NCBI GenBank assembly: GCA_905480645.1
Contig: CAJQRC010000013.1
Coordinates: 24,101 to 88,100 of the forward strand
DNA: 64,000 nucleotides
Direction: 5' to 3'
DNA from: an uncultured Tateyamaria sp.
Lineage (GTDB): Bacteria > Pseudomonadota > Alphaproteobacteria > Rhodobacterales > Rhodobacteraceae
Under the pieces are notes generated by a model. That model searched no databases. It had not been told where the DNA came from and was given only the letters and a program-made list of their open reading frames with translations. The translations under genes were made by a program, and so were the position numbers. Position 1 is the stretch's first letter; each line of letters begins with the position of its first letter. Below, in pieces: positions 51,719 through 59,992 of the stretch.

Positions 51719-52756
51719 ATGCAAACTAGAATATGCAACCTTATAGAGCGGCGCGCTATCCGAATAGAAACGATAGAGCAAAAATCACCCGATGATGATG
51801 AGGTGGTTATTCAGATGGGGGCTGGAGGTATTTGTGGCTCTGATTTGCATTATTACAATGATGGTGGCTTTGGATCCATCCAAGTTAAAGAGCCTATTAT
51901 TTTAGGTCATGAAGTATCGGGGACCGTACATACACTTGGTTCAAAGGTTAAAAACCTTACACTTGGAGATAAAGTGGCTTTAAACCCCAGCCATCCTTGT
52001 GGTGACTGTGCATATTGTCAAAAACATATCTTCCAGCATTGTCTGAATATGCGTTTTTTTGGATCGGCGCTGCGCTTTCCCCATGAGCAAGGAGCATTTC
52101 GCGACGTTATGGTTGTGAAGTCCCAGCAGTGCTTCCCGGTTCGTGCTACCACCTCTTTAGCACATGCTGCCTGTGCAGAGCCTCTTGCCGTCTGTCTTCA
52201 TGCGCGCAGTCGAACTCCAAATTTAAAAGGAAAACGTATTTTGATTACCGGAGCGGGTCCCATTGGCGCACTTTGTACAGCCTTGGCGCGGGAAGCAGGT
52301 GCGAGTGAAATTGTCGTGACTGACCTGGAAGATCTACCTCTCGAAGTCGCAAAAAATATGGGTGCGGATCTTACAGTTAATATCTCTAGGTCTTCAGAGA
52401 GTTTGTCAGTTTTCTCGCAAGATAAAGGTTATTTTGACATTGCGTTTGAATGTTCAGCAGCACAAAGGGCATTAGATACATGCCTTGACTCCGTTTGCCC
52501 TCAAGGGACGGTTGTACAGGTGGGGGTAACAGGGAATTTATCTGTCCCTATCAATAAACTGGTGGGAAAAGAAATCTCTATGATTGGTACGCATCGTTTT
52601 GATAGTGAATTTGGCGATGCTGTGAAAATAATCGACACAAACGAAATTGATGTTACTCCAATCATTTCCCACACCTACCCACTCGAAAAAGCTGCTGAGG
52701 CTTTTGAGATTGCTAGCGATCGTGCAAAGGCTGTAAAAGTACAACTCAGCTTTTAA
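51719..52756 (+). CDS. Zinc-dependent alcohol dehydrogenase, L-idonate 5-dehydrogenase-like
   Basis: 345 residues, medium-chain dehydrogenase. Catalytic zinc ligands are in GAGGICGSDLHYY (Cys) and ILGHEVSG (His, Glu). The structural zinc site is CGDCAYCQKHIFQHC (four Cys). The Rossmann motif is ITGAGPIGALCT. The best resemblance is to L-idonate 5-dehydrogenase. In this cluster it could oxidise the imported aldose to its lactone or a 2-keto-3-deoxy acid further on. It is divergent from the importer, sharing its operator. Confidence 0.9.
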   Translation: MQTRICNLIERRAIRIETIEQKSPDDDEVVIQMGAGGICGSDLHYYNDGGFGSIQVKEPIILGHEVSGTVHTLGSKVKNLTLGDKVALNPSHPCGDCAYCQKHIFQHCLNMRFFGSALRFPHEQGAFRDVMVVKSQQCFPVRATTSLAHAACAEPLAVCLHARSRTPNLKGKRILITGAGPIGALCTALAREAGASEIVVTDLEDLPLEVAKNMGADLTVNISRSSESLSVFSQDKGYFDIAFECSAAQRALDTCLDSVCPQGTVVQVGVTGNLSVPINKLVGKEISMIGTHRFDSEFGDAVKIIDTNEIDVTPIISHTYPLEKAAEAFEIASDRAKAVKVQLSF

Positions 52757-52986
52757 AAAACTTACAGCCATTTCAACGCAGTTGGTAAAAAGTGCGGCTT
52801 TAAGTTTTCTTGCGCTTTAGCGTAAAGCATGCTGCTGCTTATGTTTATCTAATGTGGCTTTCGGTAATCGTGATTTTGTGGTTAAGCCGTAGGCCCCTCT
52901 GAAAAGTTATAGCTACGCCCAAATTTTTAACAATTTTCATACATGAATTTTTTACATGCCATGGCAAAACCAGCTAGCCTAAGTTC

Positions 52987-54324
52987 TTAGGCTTCAAAGG
53001 CAGATCCAATTGGTCCTTTGCGATTACGCCAAGCCTCTCCGTCAGGAAATCTGTACTGCTCAAGGAAATCTGATTTTATTTCGAGGCCCCAGCCTGGGCT
53101 TTCAGGCGCAACGTAGCTGCCGTCTTGCACTAAAACAGGCGTATTGAAGACATCTTCTTGCAGGAAATCGATGTATTCAACTATGCGACCCTCCCTCGTT
53201 GCTGAAACTGCAATCTGATCCCAAATTGCGTAGTGCCGGATCATGTTACAGAGACCTATGCCACCACCGTGTGGACATACAGGAATGTTAAAGTGTGCCG
53301 CCATAAGGATTACAGCCATAACGTCATTCACGCCCGCTAGCCGAGTCGCATCAATCTGACAGTGAGTCAGAGCCCCGCTAGCAAGCATTTGTTTGAATAT
53401 AACTGGAGAAGGAATCTGTTCGCCCGCCGCGACACCAATGCCTAACTGCCCCATGGCTTTGGATATACGAACGAAACCTAGCACATCGTCACGGGCTGTA
53501 GGTTCCTCAATCCAGAAAGGCCGGAACTCGGCAAGCGCGGTCATCCAGTTGATGGCTTCATCCACACCCCAAATTTGATTGGCGTCGGTCATCAAGAGAC
53601 CGTCTGTTCCGATGATATCGCGCAGCATAGCCAAACGGTGGCGATCATCGGCCAAATTGCTGCCAATCTTAGCTTTGAAGTGGCGAAAGCCTTGCTTCCG
53701 CAGCTTTGTAATATTTTTGAGAACTTCGGCATCACTCAGTCCAAGCCAGCCGGATGTCGAGTAGGCAATTGGTCCTTTTTGTATCATTGCGGCCTGACGC
53801 TCACCTGCGCCAAGTCGACCGCGCTGAAGGATTAGCTGTGCGTCCTCAGGGCTCATCACATCTCTCAAATACCGCCAATCAATTGACGACAATATAATTT
53901 CCGTCGGCAAATCTATGAGTAACGCCCAAAGCGGTTTGCCTTCAAGCTTCGCCCAAATGTCCCAAAGTGCATTAACTAGGCCTCCAACCACCATTCGGTA
54001 AACGCCATCGCCAAGCCAGCGCAGTTGGTGATGTTCCATCAATCGACGATGAACCTTACCCGGATCAGACATAAAGTCACGGATATCCAATCCGACTAAT
54101 AAAGAGCCGAGATCTTCCAATCCATAAACCAACCAGTCAGTTCCAGCTCCAATGCCAAAGACCACGCTGCATCCAATTGGTCCCGTATTGGTAGAAATTC
54201 GCACGACGGCAGCCGAATAATCCGGTTTGCGGTGGAAAGGGTCTGAACCGAGTAAACTATCTGACGTAGGAACACGAATATCATCGATATCAATCTTTGT
54301 TATACAGGTTCTGGATATGGCCAT
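52987..54324 (-). CDS. L-fuconate dehydratase-like enolase superfamily protein
   Basis: About 445 residues from the ATG at 54324 with GGGGGAAA upstream. The capping domain begins TKIDIDDIRVPTSDSLLGSD, typical of L-fuconate dehydratases. The barrel has the KAKIG lysine pair, LMTDANQIW, IEEPT, AAGEQIPSP and the His in CPHGGGIGLC as metal and catalytic residues. It would convert L-fuconate to 2-keto-3-deoxy-L-fuconate. It is convergent with the dehydrogenase gene and has its own promoter; no CTACCATGGTA site was seen before it. Confidence 0.9.
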   Translation of the reverse strand: MAISRTCITKIDIDDIRVPTSDSLLGSDPFHRKPDYSAAVVRISTNTGPIGCSVVFGIGAGTDWLVYGLEDLGSLLVGLDIRDFMSDPGKVHRRLMEHHQLRWLGDGVYRMVVGGLVNALWDIWAKLEGKPLWALLIDLPTEIILSSIDWRYLRDVMSPEDAQLILQRGRLGAGERQAAMIQKGPIAYSTSGWLGLSDAEVLKNITKLRKQGFRHFKAKIGSNLADDRHRLAMLRDIIGTDGLLMTDANQIWGVDEAINWMTALAEFRPFWIEEPTARDDVLGFVRISKAMGQLGIGVAAGEQIPSPVIFKQMLASGALTHCQIDATRLAGVNDVMAVILMAAHFNIPVCPHGGGIGLCNMIRHYAIWDQIAVSATREGRIVEYIDFLQEDVFNTPVLVQDGSYVAPESPGWGLEIKSDFLEQYRFPDGEAWRNRKGPIGSAFEA

Positions 54325-54508
54325 AGAATGTTTCCCCCATTGCATAACGTATTTTTACGTGTTGCCTAGCCCCACTTTAGCATCGGTGATTTGTTATTTC
54401 CGAAACAACAGAAGCAAAAGTAATTTATGTCCTCTACCAGTGAGACGGCCACTAAGGATTTTCCGGGAACCTGAGGCTCTTGGATCGTAGTAAATATAAG
54501 TATTTAAG

Positions 54509-54527
54509 GCGGCGCAGCTAAAGCCGC
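54509..54527 (-). terminator. Hairpin after DUF1254 gene
   Basis: GCGGC (54509-54513) and GCCGC (54523-54527) form a short GC stem about 20 bp beyond the stop of the leftward gene, followed on that strand by CTTAAATACTT. Weak terminator candidate. Confidence 0.35.
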
Positions 54528-54548
54528 GCGCGCCCAGTCATGCTGAGG

Positions 54549-55658
54549 TTAATTAGCGGCTGGTTTGGATTTAGGCACTTCCCAGCTTCCGTCAAAGTAT
54601 GCAGGCTGGGGAGAGTAGATGCGGAAGGTCGCCGTCCATCCATCATAAATTTCCAGATAGTTTTCCTGTTCGGGTGAGCCACCAAAATGCACAACAGTCT
54701 CACCGTCATTGTTCTCAGTAGCGAACGTGCTGTTTAGATTGAAGTGCTCACCCTGCGGAAAGCCATCGCTGTCATAAACCGTGATAGACCAGAATGCATT
54801 ATCGGCTTTGGGAACGTCTTTGAGTGTGAGGGTTTGCGGTGCGTTTGGCTCGTCCTGAATAAATAGGTAGATGGCGCCTTCTTTGGTAAGACCGCCCCAA
54901 CCAACAGCCGGCCCAAAGTTGTGCATGTCGGGTGTAATTTCACCGCGAGCAGCAGCCATTTCTTCAGAAGGTACTTTTTCCTGTACGGCACGTGTCTGAT
55001 ATGTTTTGCGCATGGCTAGAATCTCATCCATGTCCCAGGCATCACTGGCTACATAGCTGCCAGGCTCCACCTGCTCTACTTGGACCTGATCCTGCAAAGC
55101 GTGGACAGCTTTCAGGTCCTCCTCATCGCCCATGTTGACCTGAGTGCGGAAGATGACAATGGCGTATTGCCCGCCGACGTTTTCTTGCGTGAGCTCATAG
55201 CGACCCGGCTCCTGAAAGATGAAGGGAATGTAGTGCTCTTCATCAAGCACCTCTGCACTTTGATAACGTCCATTGGTTTCGGGCATTACAATGGTTGCCG
55301 GTGTAGAGAGATCCAGTATCAAAAAAGAATAAATGGTATCGAAGTTAATACGCAGGATCGTGCGATCAGTGGGGTCGGCAGTATCTCTTAGGTGCATCAG
55401 TTGACCGACACCACCACCGCAGGTAGCCGCAGCAATCTTTTTGACATAATCGGCAAAAATTATCTGAGTTTCTGCGAGAGAATAGTTTTCTTCATTGACT
55501 GTTGTGACCGGCCCTTCTTTCACGGAGAGTGCTGGCTCTGGGCAATGGTTATCTGCCGCTGCCATGTGACTGAAGGACAGCATTAAAAGACATAGCGCTG
55601 ACCGGGCGGCGAAGCGATTTTTTACAGCAGATAATATATGGGCAGAAAATGCAGCCAT
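54549..55658 (-). CDS. DUF1254/DUF1214 domain secreted protein
   Basis: 369 residues. The N-terminal leader has a hydrophobic core SALCLLMLSFSHMAAADN preceded by basic residues. The DUF1254 half has FDTIYSFLILDLSTPATIVM, and the DUF1214 half has VGWGGLTKEGAIYLF, AFWSITVYDSDGFPQGEHFN and WTATFRIYSPQPAYFDGSW. Such proteins are common, exported and of unknown role. The start at 55658 is supported by TGAGGAA. Monocistronic. Confidence 0.88.
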   Translation of the reverse strand: MAAFSAHILSAVKNRFAARSALCLLMLSFSHMAAADNHCPEPALSVKEGPVTTVNEENYSLAETQIIFADYVKKIAAATCGGGVGQLMHLRDTADPTDRTILRINFDTIYSFLILDLSTPATIVMPETNGRYQSAEVLDEEHYIPFIFQEPGRYELTQENVGGQYAIVIFRTQVNMGDEEDLKAVHALQDQVQVEQVEPGSYVASDAWDMDEILAMRKTYQTRAVQEKVPSEEMAAARGEITPDMHNFGPAVGWGGLTKEGAIYLFIQDEPNAPQTLTLKDVPKADNAFWSITVYDSDGFPQGEHFNLNSTFATENNDGETVVHFGGSPEQENYLEIYDGWTATFRIYSPQPAYFDGSWEVPKSKPAAN

Positions 55659-57074
55659 TGGAAAGTTCCTCAGAATTGATGAAATATTTGAGAGATAGCA
55701 TTTTCTGTCTCGTTGTTATGCCAGCTCGGTGAATTTTTCATATTTTAGGAAAGTGCGACAAAATGTCAATCTAGTACAACTAGAAACTATTACTTCGCTG
55801 TTGATGGGTCAACAAGACCAATGGCTGTTGGGTTGTAACTTTAATTACTATTGAAGACCAACGTATGTAAAACTCACTAGAGTAATGAACGTGCCCTGAA
55901 ATTATTTCTACGCATATGTGAAAGGTTCTACAACTTCGCCAGACCACACGGCGCGCGCAATGGCAGACCCTTTATGAACCTTTCAGAGACAAGCTGCACT
56001 AAACCGCTAAGGGTCACGCTGGTTTGTCTAGGACACAGTCAACAAAAAGGTGTCCTTACTCAACAAAAAATGTTCTTTTCTATGAAGTAAAGGGGGACAG
56101 GTCAAAAAATCAAAAACTGAATTTTTATAATTTCTGCTAAATGCTGCTTAGGTAAATTTGATTTTAGTTTTTGATAATTTCTCCACTAAATCTTTTTCCC
56201 AAAAATGAGAGTTCAATTATTCTATCTGGCACAAACCTAAAATGACACATGTCAGTTAGTTTTGCGTTGATTTAAAAACATAAAATATAGAAAAAGCATA
56301 TTTCATGTCTTAATTAATTGACAATTAGCTGATGAATACTGTGTACGACCCACCAGAATTGATAAGTTATGACGCCCTAATCCTCGTTCCTTCTTAGTAA
56401 AAAACTACAAACACGCGCTTCTCTATATTTACAGCACAATCCCCGTCGGTAGATGTGCAGCATAACAGCTGTTCTATCGACCTGACATGTAGAGCTACTT
56501 ATCTGCACAGTGATTTGGTGAGTTGATCAGTTCTGGAGGGACGACCTCAAGACACGCGAAAACCCCTTCTCAACTATGTTCATAAATGACACGTTTAAGG
56601 ATGTAATTGGTCAATAAAATATGCGTATATTGCTCGATCAGTCAGTTTGCCTTAAGCAGAACAGATAGTTTTGAAACTGCTTCCTAATTAGTAAGTTGCT
56701 AGGTGGCCAGACAGGTTCATGACTTAGTGCAATCAATCTTCAAAAGCTGTAAGCAATTATTCTTGATGTGTTCGTGACCACAATTCTAATCACTTCATCA
56801 ATGATCGCATTCTTTAGCAAAGAGGCCATTTTAAGATTAACCAAGCAGTTGTTATCGCTGAGTGGCGTGGTCCTTGTTTGGCACAAGAGAAAGCTACATC
56901 GATCCAGTGAAGACGAGTTCTAAATCGTAGGACAATATATAAGTTTGTGCTATCGCACACGCGAGGTTTAAATAAAAAAGGATCTCGCATGCAGACCCTT
57001 TTTTATTTTTGTAATATTTTTAGAAACGTTTAAGCCTGCGTTTGAAATGTCAGGCCAACGTTTTTCTTAGAAGC
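55659..57074. other. 1.4-kb intergenic region without a recognisable gene
   Basis: All six frames are broken by many stops and no conserved protein segment was found. Visible structure: AGGACAC (56030-56036) and GTGTCCT (56050-56056) form a 7-bp inverted repeat, and CAACAAAAA recurs inside it and again right after it. TGTGC-TATC-GCACA at 56946-56959 is a small hairpin. It may be decayed genes, a regulatory RNA locus or both. Confidence 0.45.
56971..57007 (-). terminator. Rho-independent terminator for the DUF992 gene
   Basis: AATAAAAAAGG at 56971-56981 and CCTTTTTTATT at 56997-57007 are perfect complements, extended by TCT/AGA across one mismatch. On the minus strand the arm ends in a T-rich run, as a terminator should. 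It lies about 70 bp after the DUF992 stop. Confidence 0.75.
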
Positions 57075-57566
57075 CTATTTAACGTATTCTAACTTGATGG
57101 AGCCAATACCACCTGCGATATTCAGGCCTGTTTGGGTCTGCACACTGATAGGCTGTAGTGTAAATTGCTTGCCAGCACTAACCAACACGTTGCCACCAAC
57201 GCCGCCAGCGACTGTCACTTCGCCCGAAACACCGGTATAATTTCCGGATAATGCACCTACTTCATTGGAGCCGGACGGGGCTAAAACGGCCCATGTGATG
57301 TGACTCTCCTTAGTGATGCCTATGTCCACGCCAATTTTTAGCACCCGACCGTCATATTTTTCGACATCACCGTTTTTCTTGGTGAAGACACAGGTCATTT
57401 TCTTTTTAGAACCCAAGAGCATTCCAACTCCGCCAGCAACGTCACACTTTAAAATGCCTTTCTGGACATTTCCTTCACTCGCTTGCACCGCAGTGGTAAA
57501 AACGAGAGATGCTGCAATAGCAGCGCCTGCAGCGACAACTTTAAAAAAATTCGAGCCGGTTTTCAT
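57075..57566 (-). CDS. DUF992 family secreted protein
   Basis: About 163 residues from the ATG at 57566 with AAGGAAC upstream; the longer frame to 57653 is rejected. The Sec signal is VVAAGAAIAASLVFTTAVQA. The mature part has GILKCDVAGGVGMLLGSKKK, MTCVFTK and late glycine-rich GGVGGNVLVSAGKQFTLQPI, the DUF992 pattern with two cysteines that probably pair. Family role unknown; periplasmic. It has a strong terminator and is likely monocistronic. Confidence 0.87.
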   Translation of the reverse strand: MKTGSNFFKVVAAGAAIAASLVFTTAVQASEGNVQKGILKCDVAGGVGMLLGSKKKMTCVFTKKNGDVEKYDGRVLKIGVDIGITKESHITWAVLAPSGSNEVGALSGNYTGVSGEVTVAGGVGGNVLVSAGKQFTLQPISVQTQTGLNIAGGIGSIKLEYVK

Positions 57567-57922
57567 TATAAGTTCCTTAATTTCATTTAATAGAGGGTTC
57601 GAAATGCCCATATGCTGCAAACAATATGTCGCTGCAAGTCGTAATTTTTTCAATGTTATTTCGGTGGGATGTATAGCATTTGGTGCGTTGGCTTAGACAG
57701 TAAATATCTATGTAAAATTGATTGAACATAGCAAAGATATTTTTGAATTTTACACTAAGCGCAGTTAATTTTTTTGGATCCATAGATGGGAACTTTAGAT
57801 ACTGAATTTTACCGTTAGTTGCCGCGGATAACCCATGCAGTAATCATAGAAATCCTAGAGCATTAACCATAAACTTTGATAAGCTAAATCAAGCTTTAGA
57901 GAGAGGAAAACTCTGTTTAGAA
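57567..57922. other. 356-bp intergenic region, no gene seen
   Basis: It should contain the promoter of the DUF992 gene. No recognisable frame on either strand. Confidence 0.4.
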
Positions 57923-58411
57923 TTAGGTATCAGTTTTACTGAAATAAGATACGATTGTTGATGCTATTACACAAAGCGAGAACAAATATGTCCCCCATAA
58001 AATTTCCATTTGTCCAACGCCCACTCCCTTTATCAAAATGCAAGTGAAGGCGATTATAAAAATTTCGGCCATAGCCAACTTACCGATGAAATGAATGGCT
58101 GGTTTTACTTTTTCTGATAGAAGGTCAAATTGGATGAGTGAAAGACCAATTGTTTTTGTTACGGGGGCAAAGAGAGCAAAAAAGGTTACTAATAGTGCCA
58201 AGTATTTGTCTTCAGCCCATAGGGACTGAATACCACTGACAATGGTTACTTCTTCGAGACCAAACAGGTCTGGAAATTGAAAGTCCAGCAACTTTAAAGG
58301 AACCTCAATCTTATCGTATAATCCAATTTCCAGAAGGGGAATGAACCAGGAGATAGGAAATAAAATAATTAAAATTAAATTTATAAGGCGTAAATAATTT
58401 TGAAAGCCCAT
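57923..58411 (-). CDS. Paraquat-inducible protein A-like membrane protein
   Basis: 162 residues with four hydrophobic segments. It reads IVSGIQSLWAEDKYLALLVT, then a FALFAPVTKTIGL segment and IGKLAMAEIFIIAFTCILIK, which follow the PqiA domain (conserved P-x-x-K and W/L-S/A-M-x-E/D). This is a single short PqiA unit, whereas E. coli PqiA has two. The N-terminal cysteine motifs of longer members are missing. The partner PqiB/MCE genes are not in the window. Confidence 0.78.
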   Translation of the reverse strand: MGFQNYLRLINLILIILFPISWFIPLLEIGLYDKIEVPLKLLDFQFPDLFGLEEVTIVSGIQSLWAEDKYLALLVTFFALFAPVTKTIGLSLIQFDLLSEKVKPAIHFIGKLAMAEIFIIAFTCILIKGVGVGQMEILWGTYLFSLCVIASTIVSYFSKTDT

Positions 58412-58592
58412 TTAATATCCCAATCCAAAGATAATTGAAAATTGTTAATTACGCAAAAGATTGAGAATAGCAAACGATGGGCCTTCCAATATTAGTAAGC
58501 TCTCATAAATTTTAAAATAAGAATCTTTGTTTCATTAAGTGAATATGAACAAGGGATTAGAGAACCGCTTTTTGGCGATAGTGCTGCGTAGG

Positions 58593-58795
58593 CTAATCTG
58601 CTTTTGTAAATGCTTTGATAAGCTTGTTGAATTGATCATTTTCGATCACCGATCCAATAGATACGCGAATAAAATTCTCGAAGCCTTTTTGCTTCTAGGG
58701 TTTAACAACGGTGCCGAGTTTCAAAAGCTCTACAGACAACTTGATTGACGACATCTCAGTGTCGAAGAATAGAAAATTGCATTACCCGTTGATTT
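58593..58795 (-). pseudogene. hisC: Decayed hisC (histidinol-phosphate aminotransferase) 3' fragment
   Basis: On the minus strand one frame reads NFLFFDTEMSSIKLSVELLK, then LGTVVKP, a TAG stop, KQKGFENFIRVSIGSVIEND and QFNKLIKAFTKAD, with a stop at 58593. HisC proteins end with NFxxF, LLxxGxxVRPW, GxxxxxRVSIGxxEENDxF. The amber codon sits exactly where Trp (TGG) is usual, a single G-to-A change. An earlier TAA lies just before NFLFF. The rest of the gene, including the PLP lysine region, is absent. The plus-strand frame 58539-58748 is its shadow. Confidence 0.75.
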
Positions 58796-58801
58796 TTTGC
58801 G

Positions 58802-58847
58802 CGCGCCAAGAAATTATAACTATAGAGTAAATTAGAAACTTGGCGCG
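58802..58847. promoter_or_regulatory. Inverted repeat around the LacI-type regulator promoter
   Basis: CGCGCCAAG (58802-58810) and CTTGGCGCG (58839-58847) are perfect 9-bp arms 28 bp apart, with TATAAC/TATAGA -10-like boxes between them. They resemble LacI-family half-sites and may give autoregulation of the gene starting at 58870. Confidence 0.5.
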
Positions 58848-58869
58848 AAAATATAGTGAGGGGGCGAAA

Positions 58870-59895
58870 ATGGCAGGTACCAAAATTCAAAACATGGAAG
58901 AGTTCGCCAACCTGAGTGGTATTTCTCGCCCAACAGTTTCAAAATACTTTAACGACCCAGATAGTGTCCGAGCGAGCACCCGTGTTCGTATCGAAGCGGC
59001 GCTGGAGCGTCATGAGTATCGACCTAACATCTATGCGATGAACCAAAACCGAAAGCTGACAAAGAATATTGGCATTGTGGTGCCGCTGTTGTCAGACCCT
59101 TATTTTGCTGAAATAGCGCGCAATTTAGAGCAAAGATGTATCGTGGCGGGCTACCGCCCAACTCTGTTTTCCTCGCACGGGGATCCTGCTTTAGAGGTTC
59201 AGGCGCTTGATACCCTAAGATCGCTTAAGCCAGCGGGTGTGTTGCTGGCGCCTTTGGGCCGAGCTTCGAATCCAAAGGCGCTTAAAAAATTCTGTGCAGA
59301 CGTGCCGACGCTGATATTTGACAGTAGCGTAGATGAAATCGGACTAGCGTTTGTAGGCTCTGACAATTTTCAATTTACCGCACATATCACCGATTATCTT
59401 TGCCGAACGGGCGAGCCACCTTGCTTTTTCGAGATGAAAACGCCCGCTAATCCGAATGCGCATCGCCGCCGTCAAAGTTATATAAATGCGATGGAAGGAT
59501 TTGGGTACAAGCCAGATGTCATCTCGGTTGAGGGTGAGGGGTGGGGGTTTGAGGAAATTGGACGCCTCGGTGGGCATGAGGCTCTGCGCAATGGTTGTTT
59601 TTCTACCAACACGATCCTTTGCAGCAATGACCGTTTGGCGATTGGATTGCTGACCGCTTGCTATGAACAAGGCATGCTTGTTGGGCGTAACGCTGGCTCA
59701 GCGATTCGTGTCGCGGGGCAGGACGGACATCCGCATTCGCGCTATACTTGCCCGCCACTTACCACGATTTCACATGACTATGACGCGGTCTCGCAAATAG
59801 CCGCTGAGACGTTGTTTGCGTCTATAGAGGGGAGGATATCGCCTTGGAAAAGCACGCGTTTAGAAGGAAAGTTGATTTTGCGAGATTCAGCATGA
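58870..59895 (+). CDS. LacI family transcriptional regulator
   Basis: About 341 residues from the ATG at 58870 with GAGGGGG 5 bp upstream; a TTG frame from 58840 lies inside the inverted repeat and is rejected. The LacI HTH is EEFANLSGISRPTVSKYFND followed by RVRIEAALERHEYRPN as hinge. The periplasmic-binding-like core has IGIVVPLLSDPYFAEIARNL, VPTLIFDSS, ILCSNDRLAIGLL and VAGQDGHPH. It probably represses the polyol importer that follows, using the 18-bp palindrome at 59907. Confidence 0.92.
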   Translation: MAGTKIQNMEEFANLSGISRPTVSKYFNDPDSVRASTRVRIEAALERHEYRPNIYAMNQNRKLTKNIGIVVPLLSDPYFAEIARNLEQRCIVAGYRPTLFSSHGDPALEVQALDTLRSLKPAGVLLAPLGRASNPKALKKFCADVPTLIFDSSVDEIGLAFVGSDNFQFTAHITDYLCRTGEPPCFFEMKTPANPNAHRRRQSYINAMEGFGYKPDVISVEGEGWGFEEIGRLGGHEALRNGCFSTNTILCSNDRLAIGLLTACYEQGMLVGRNAGSAIRVAGQDGHPHSRYTCPPLTTISHDYDAVSQIAAETLFASIEGRISPWKSTRLEGKLILRDSA

Positions 59896-59906
59896 AACAT
59901 TGATTT

Positions 59907-59924
59907 ATTTTACGCGCGTAAAAT
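59907..59924. promoter_or_regulatory. LacI-type operator, perfect 18-bp palindrome
   Basis: ATTTTACGCGCGTAAAAT is perfectly self-complementary with a central CG, the hallmark of LacI-family operators. It lies 11 bp after the regulator stop and 6 bp before a likely promoter. Confidence 0.75.
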
Positions 59925-59929
59925 CAGTA

Positions 59930-59959
59930 TTGACGTCGCGTCTAACTATGGCGTATTTT
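59930..59959 (+). promoter_or_regulatory. Probable sigma-70 promoter of the polyol importer
   Basis: TTGACG at 59930-59935 and TATTTT at 59954-59959 are spaced by 18 bp. The operator touches the -35 side, and a second GC-rich element (TTTTTCGCGC) overlaps the -10 side. Confidence 0.45.
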
Positions 59960-59992
59960 TCGCGCAGGAAATCTAACCAGGGAGAACTAACA

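Noticed and set aside
52957..52966. TGCCATGGCA palindrome resembling the GntR operator core
   Set aside because: It lies between the 3' ends of two convergent genes, where an operator is unlikely, and differs from CTACCATGGTA at the flanks.
58539..58748. Plus-strand 69-codon frame
   Set aside because: It is antisense to the hisC remnant and has no features of its own.
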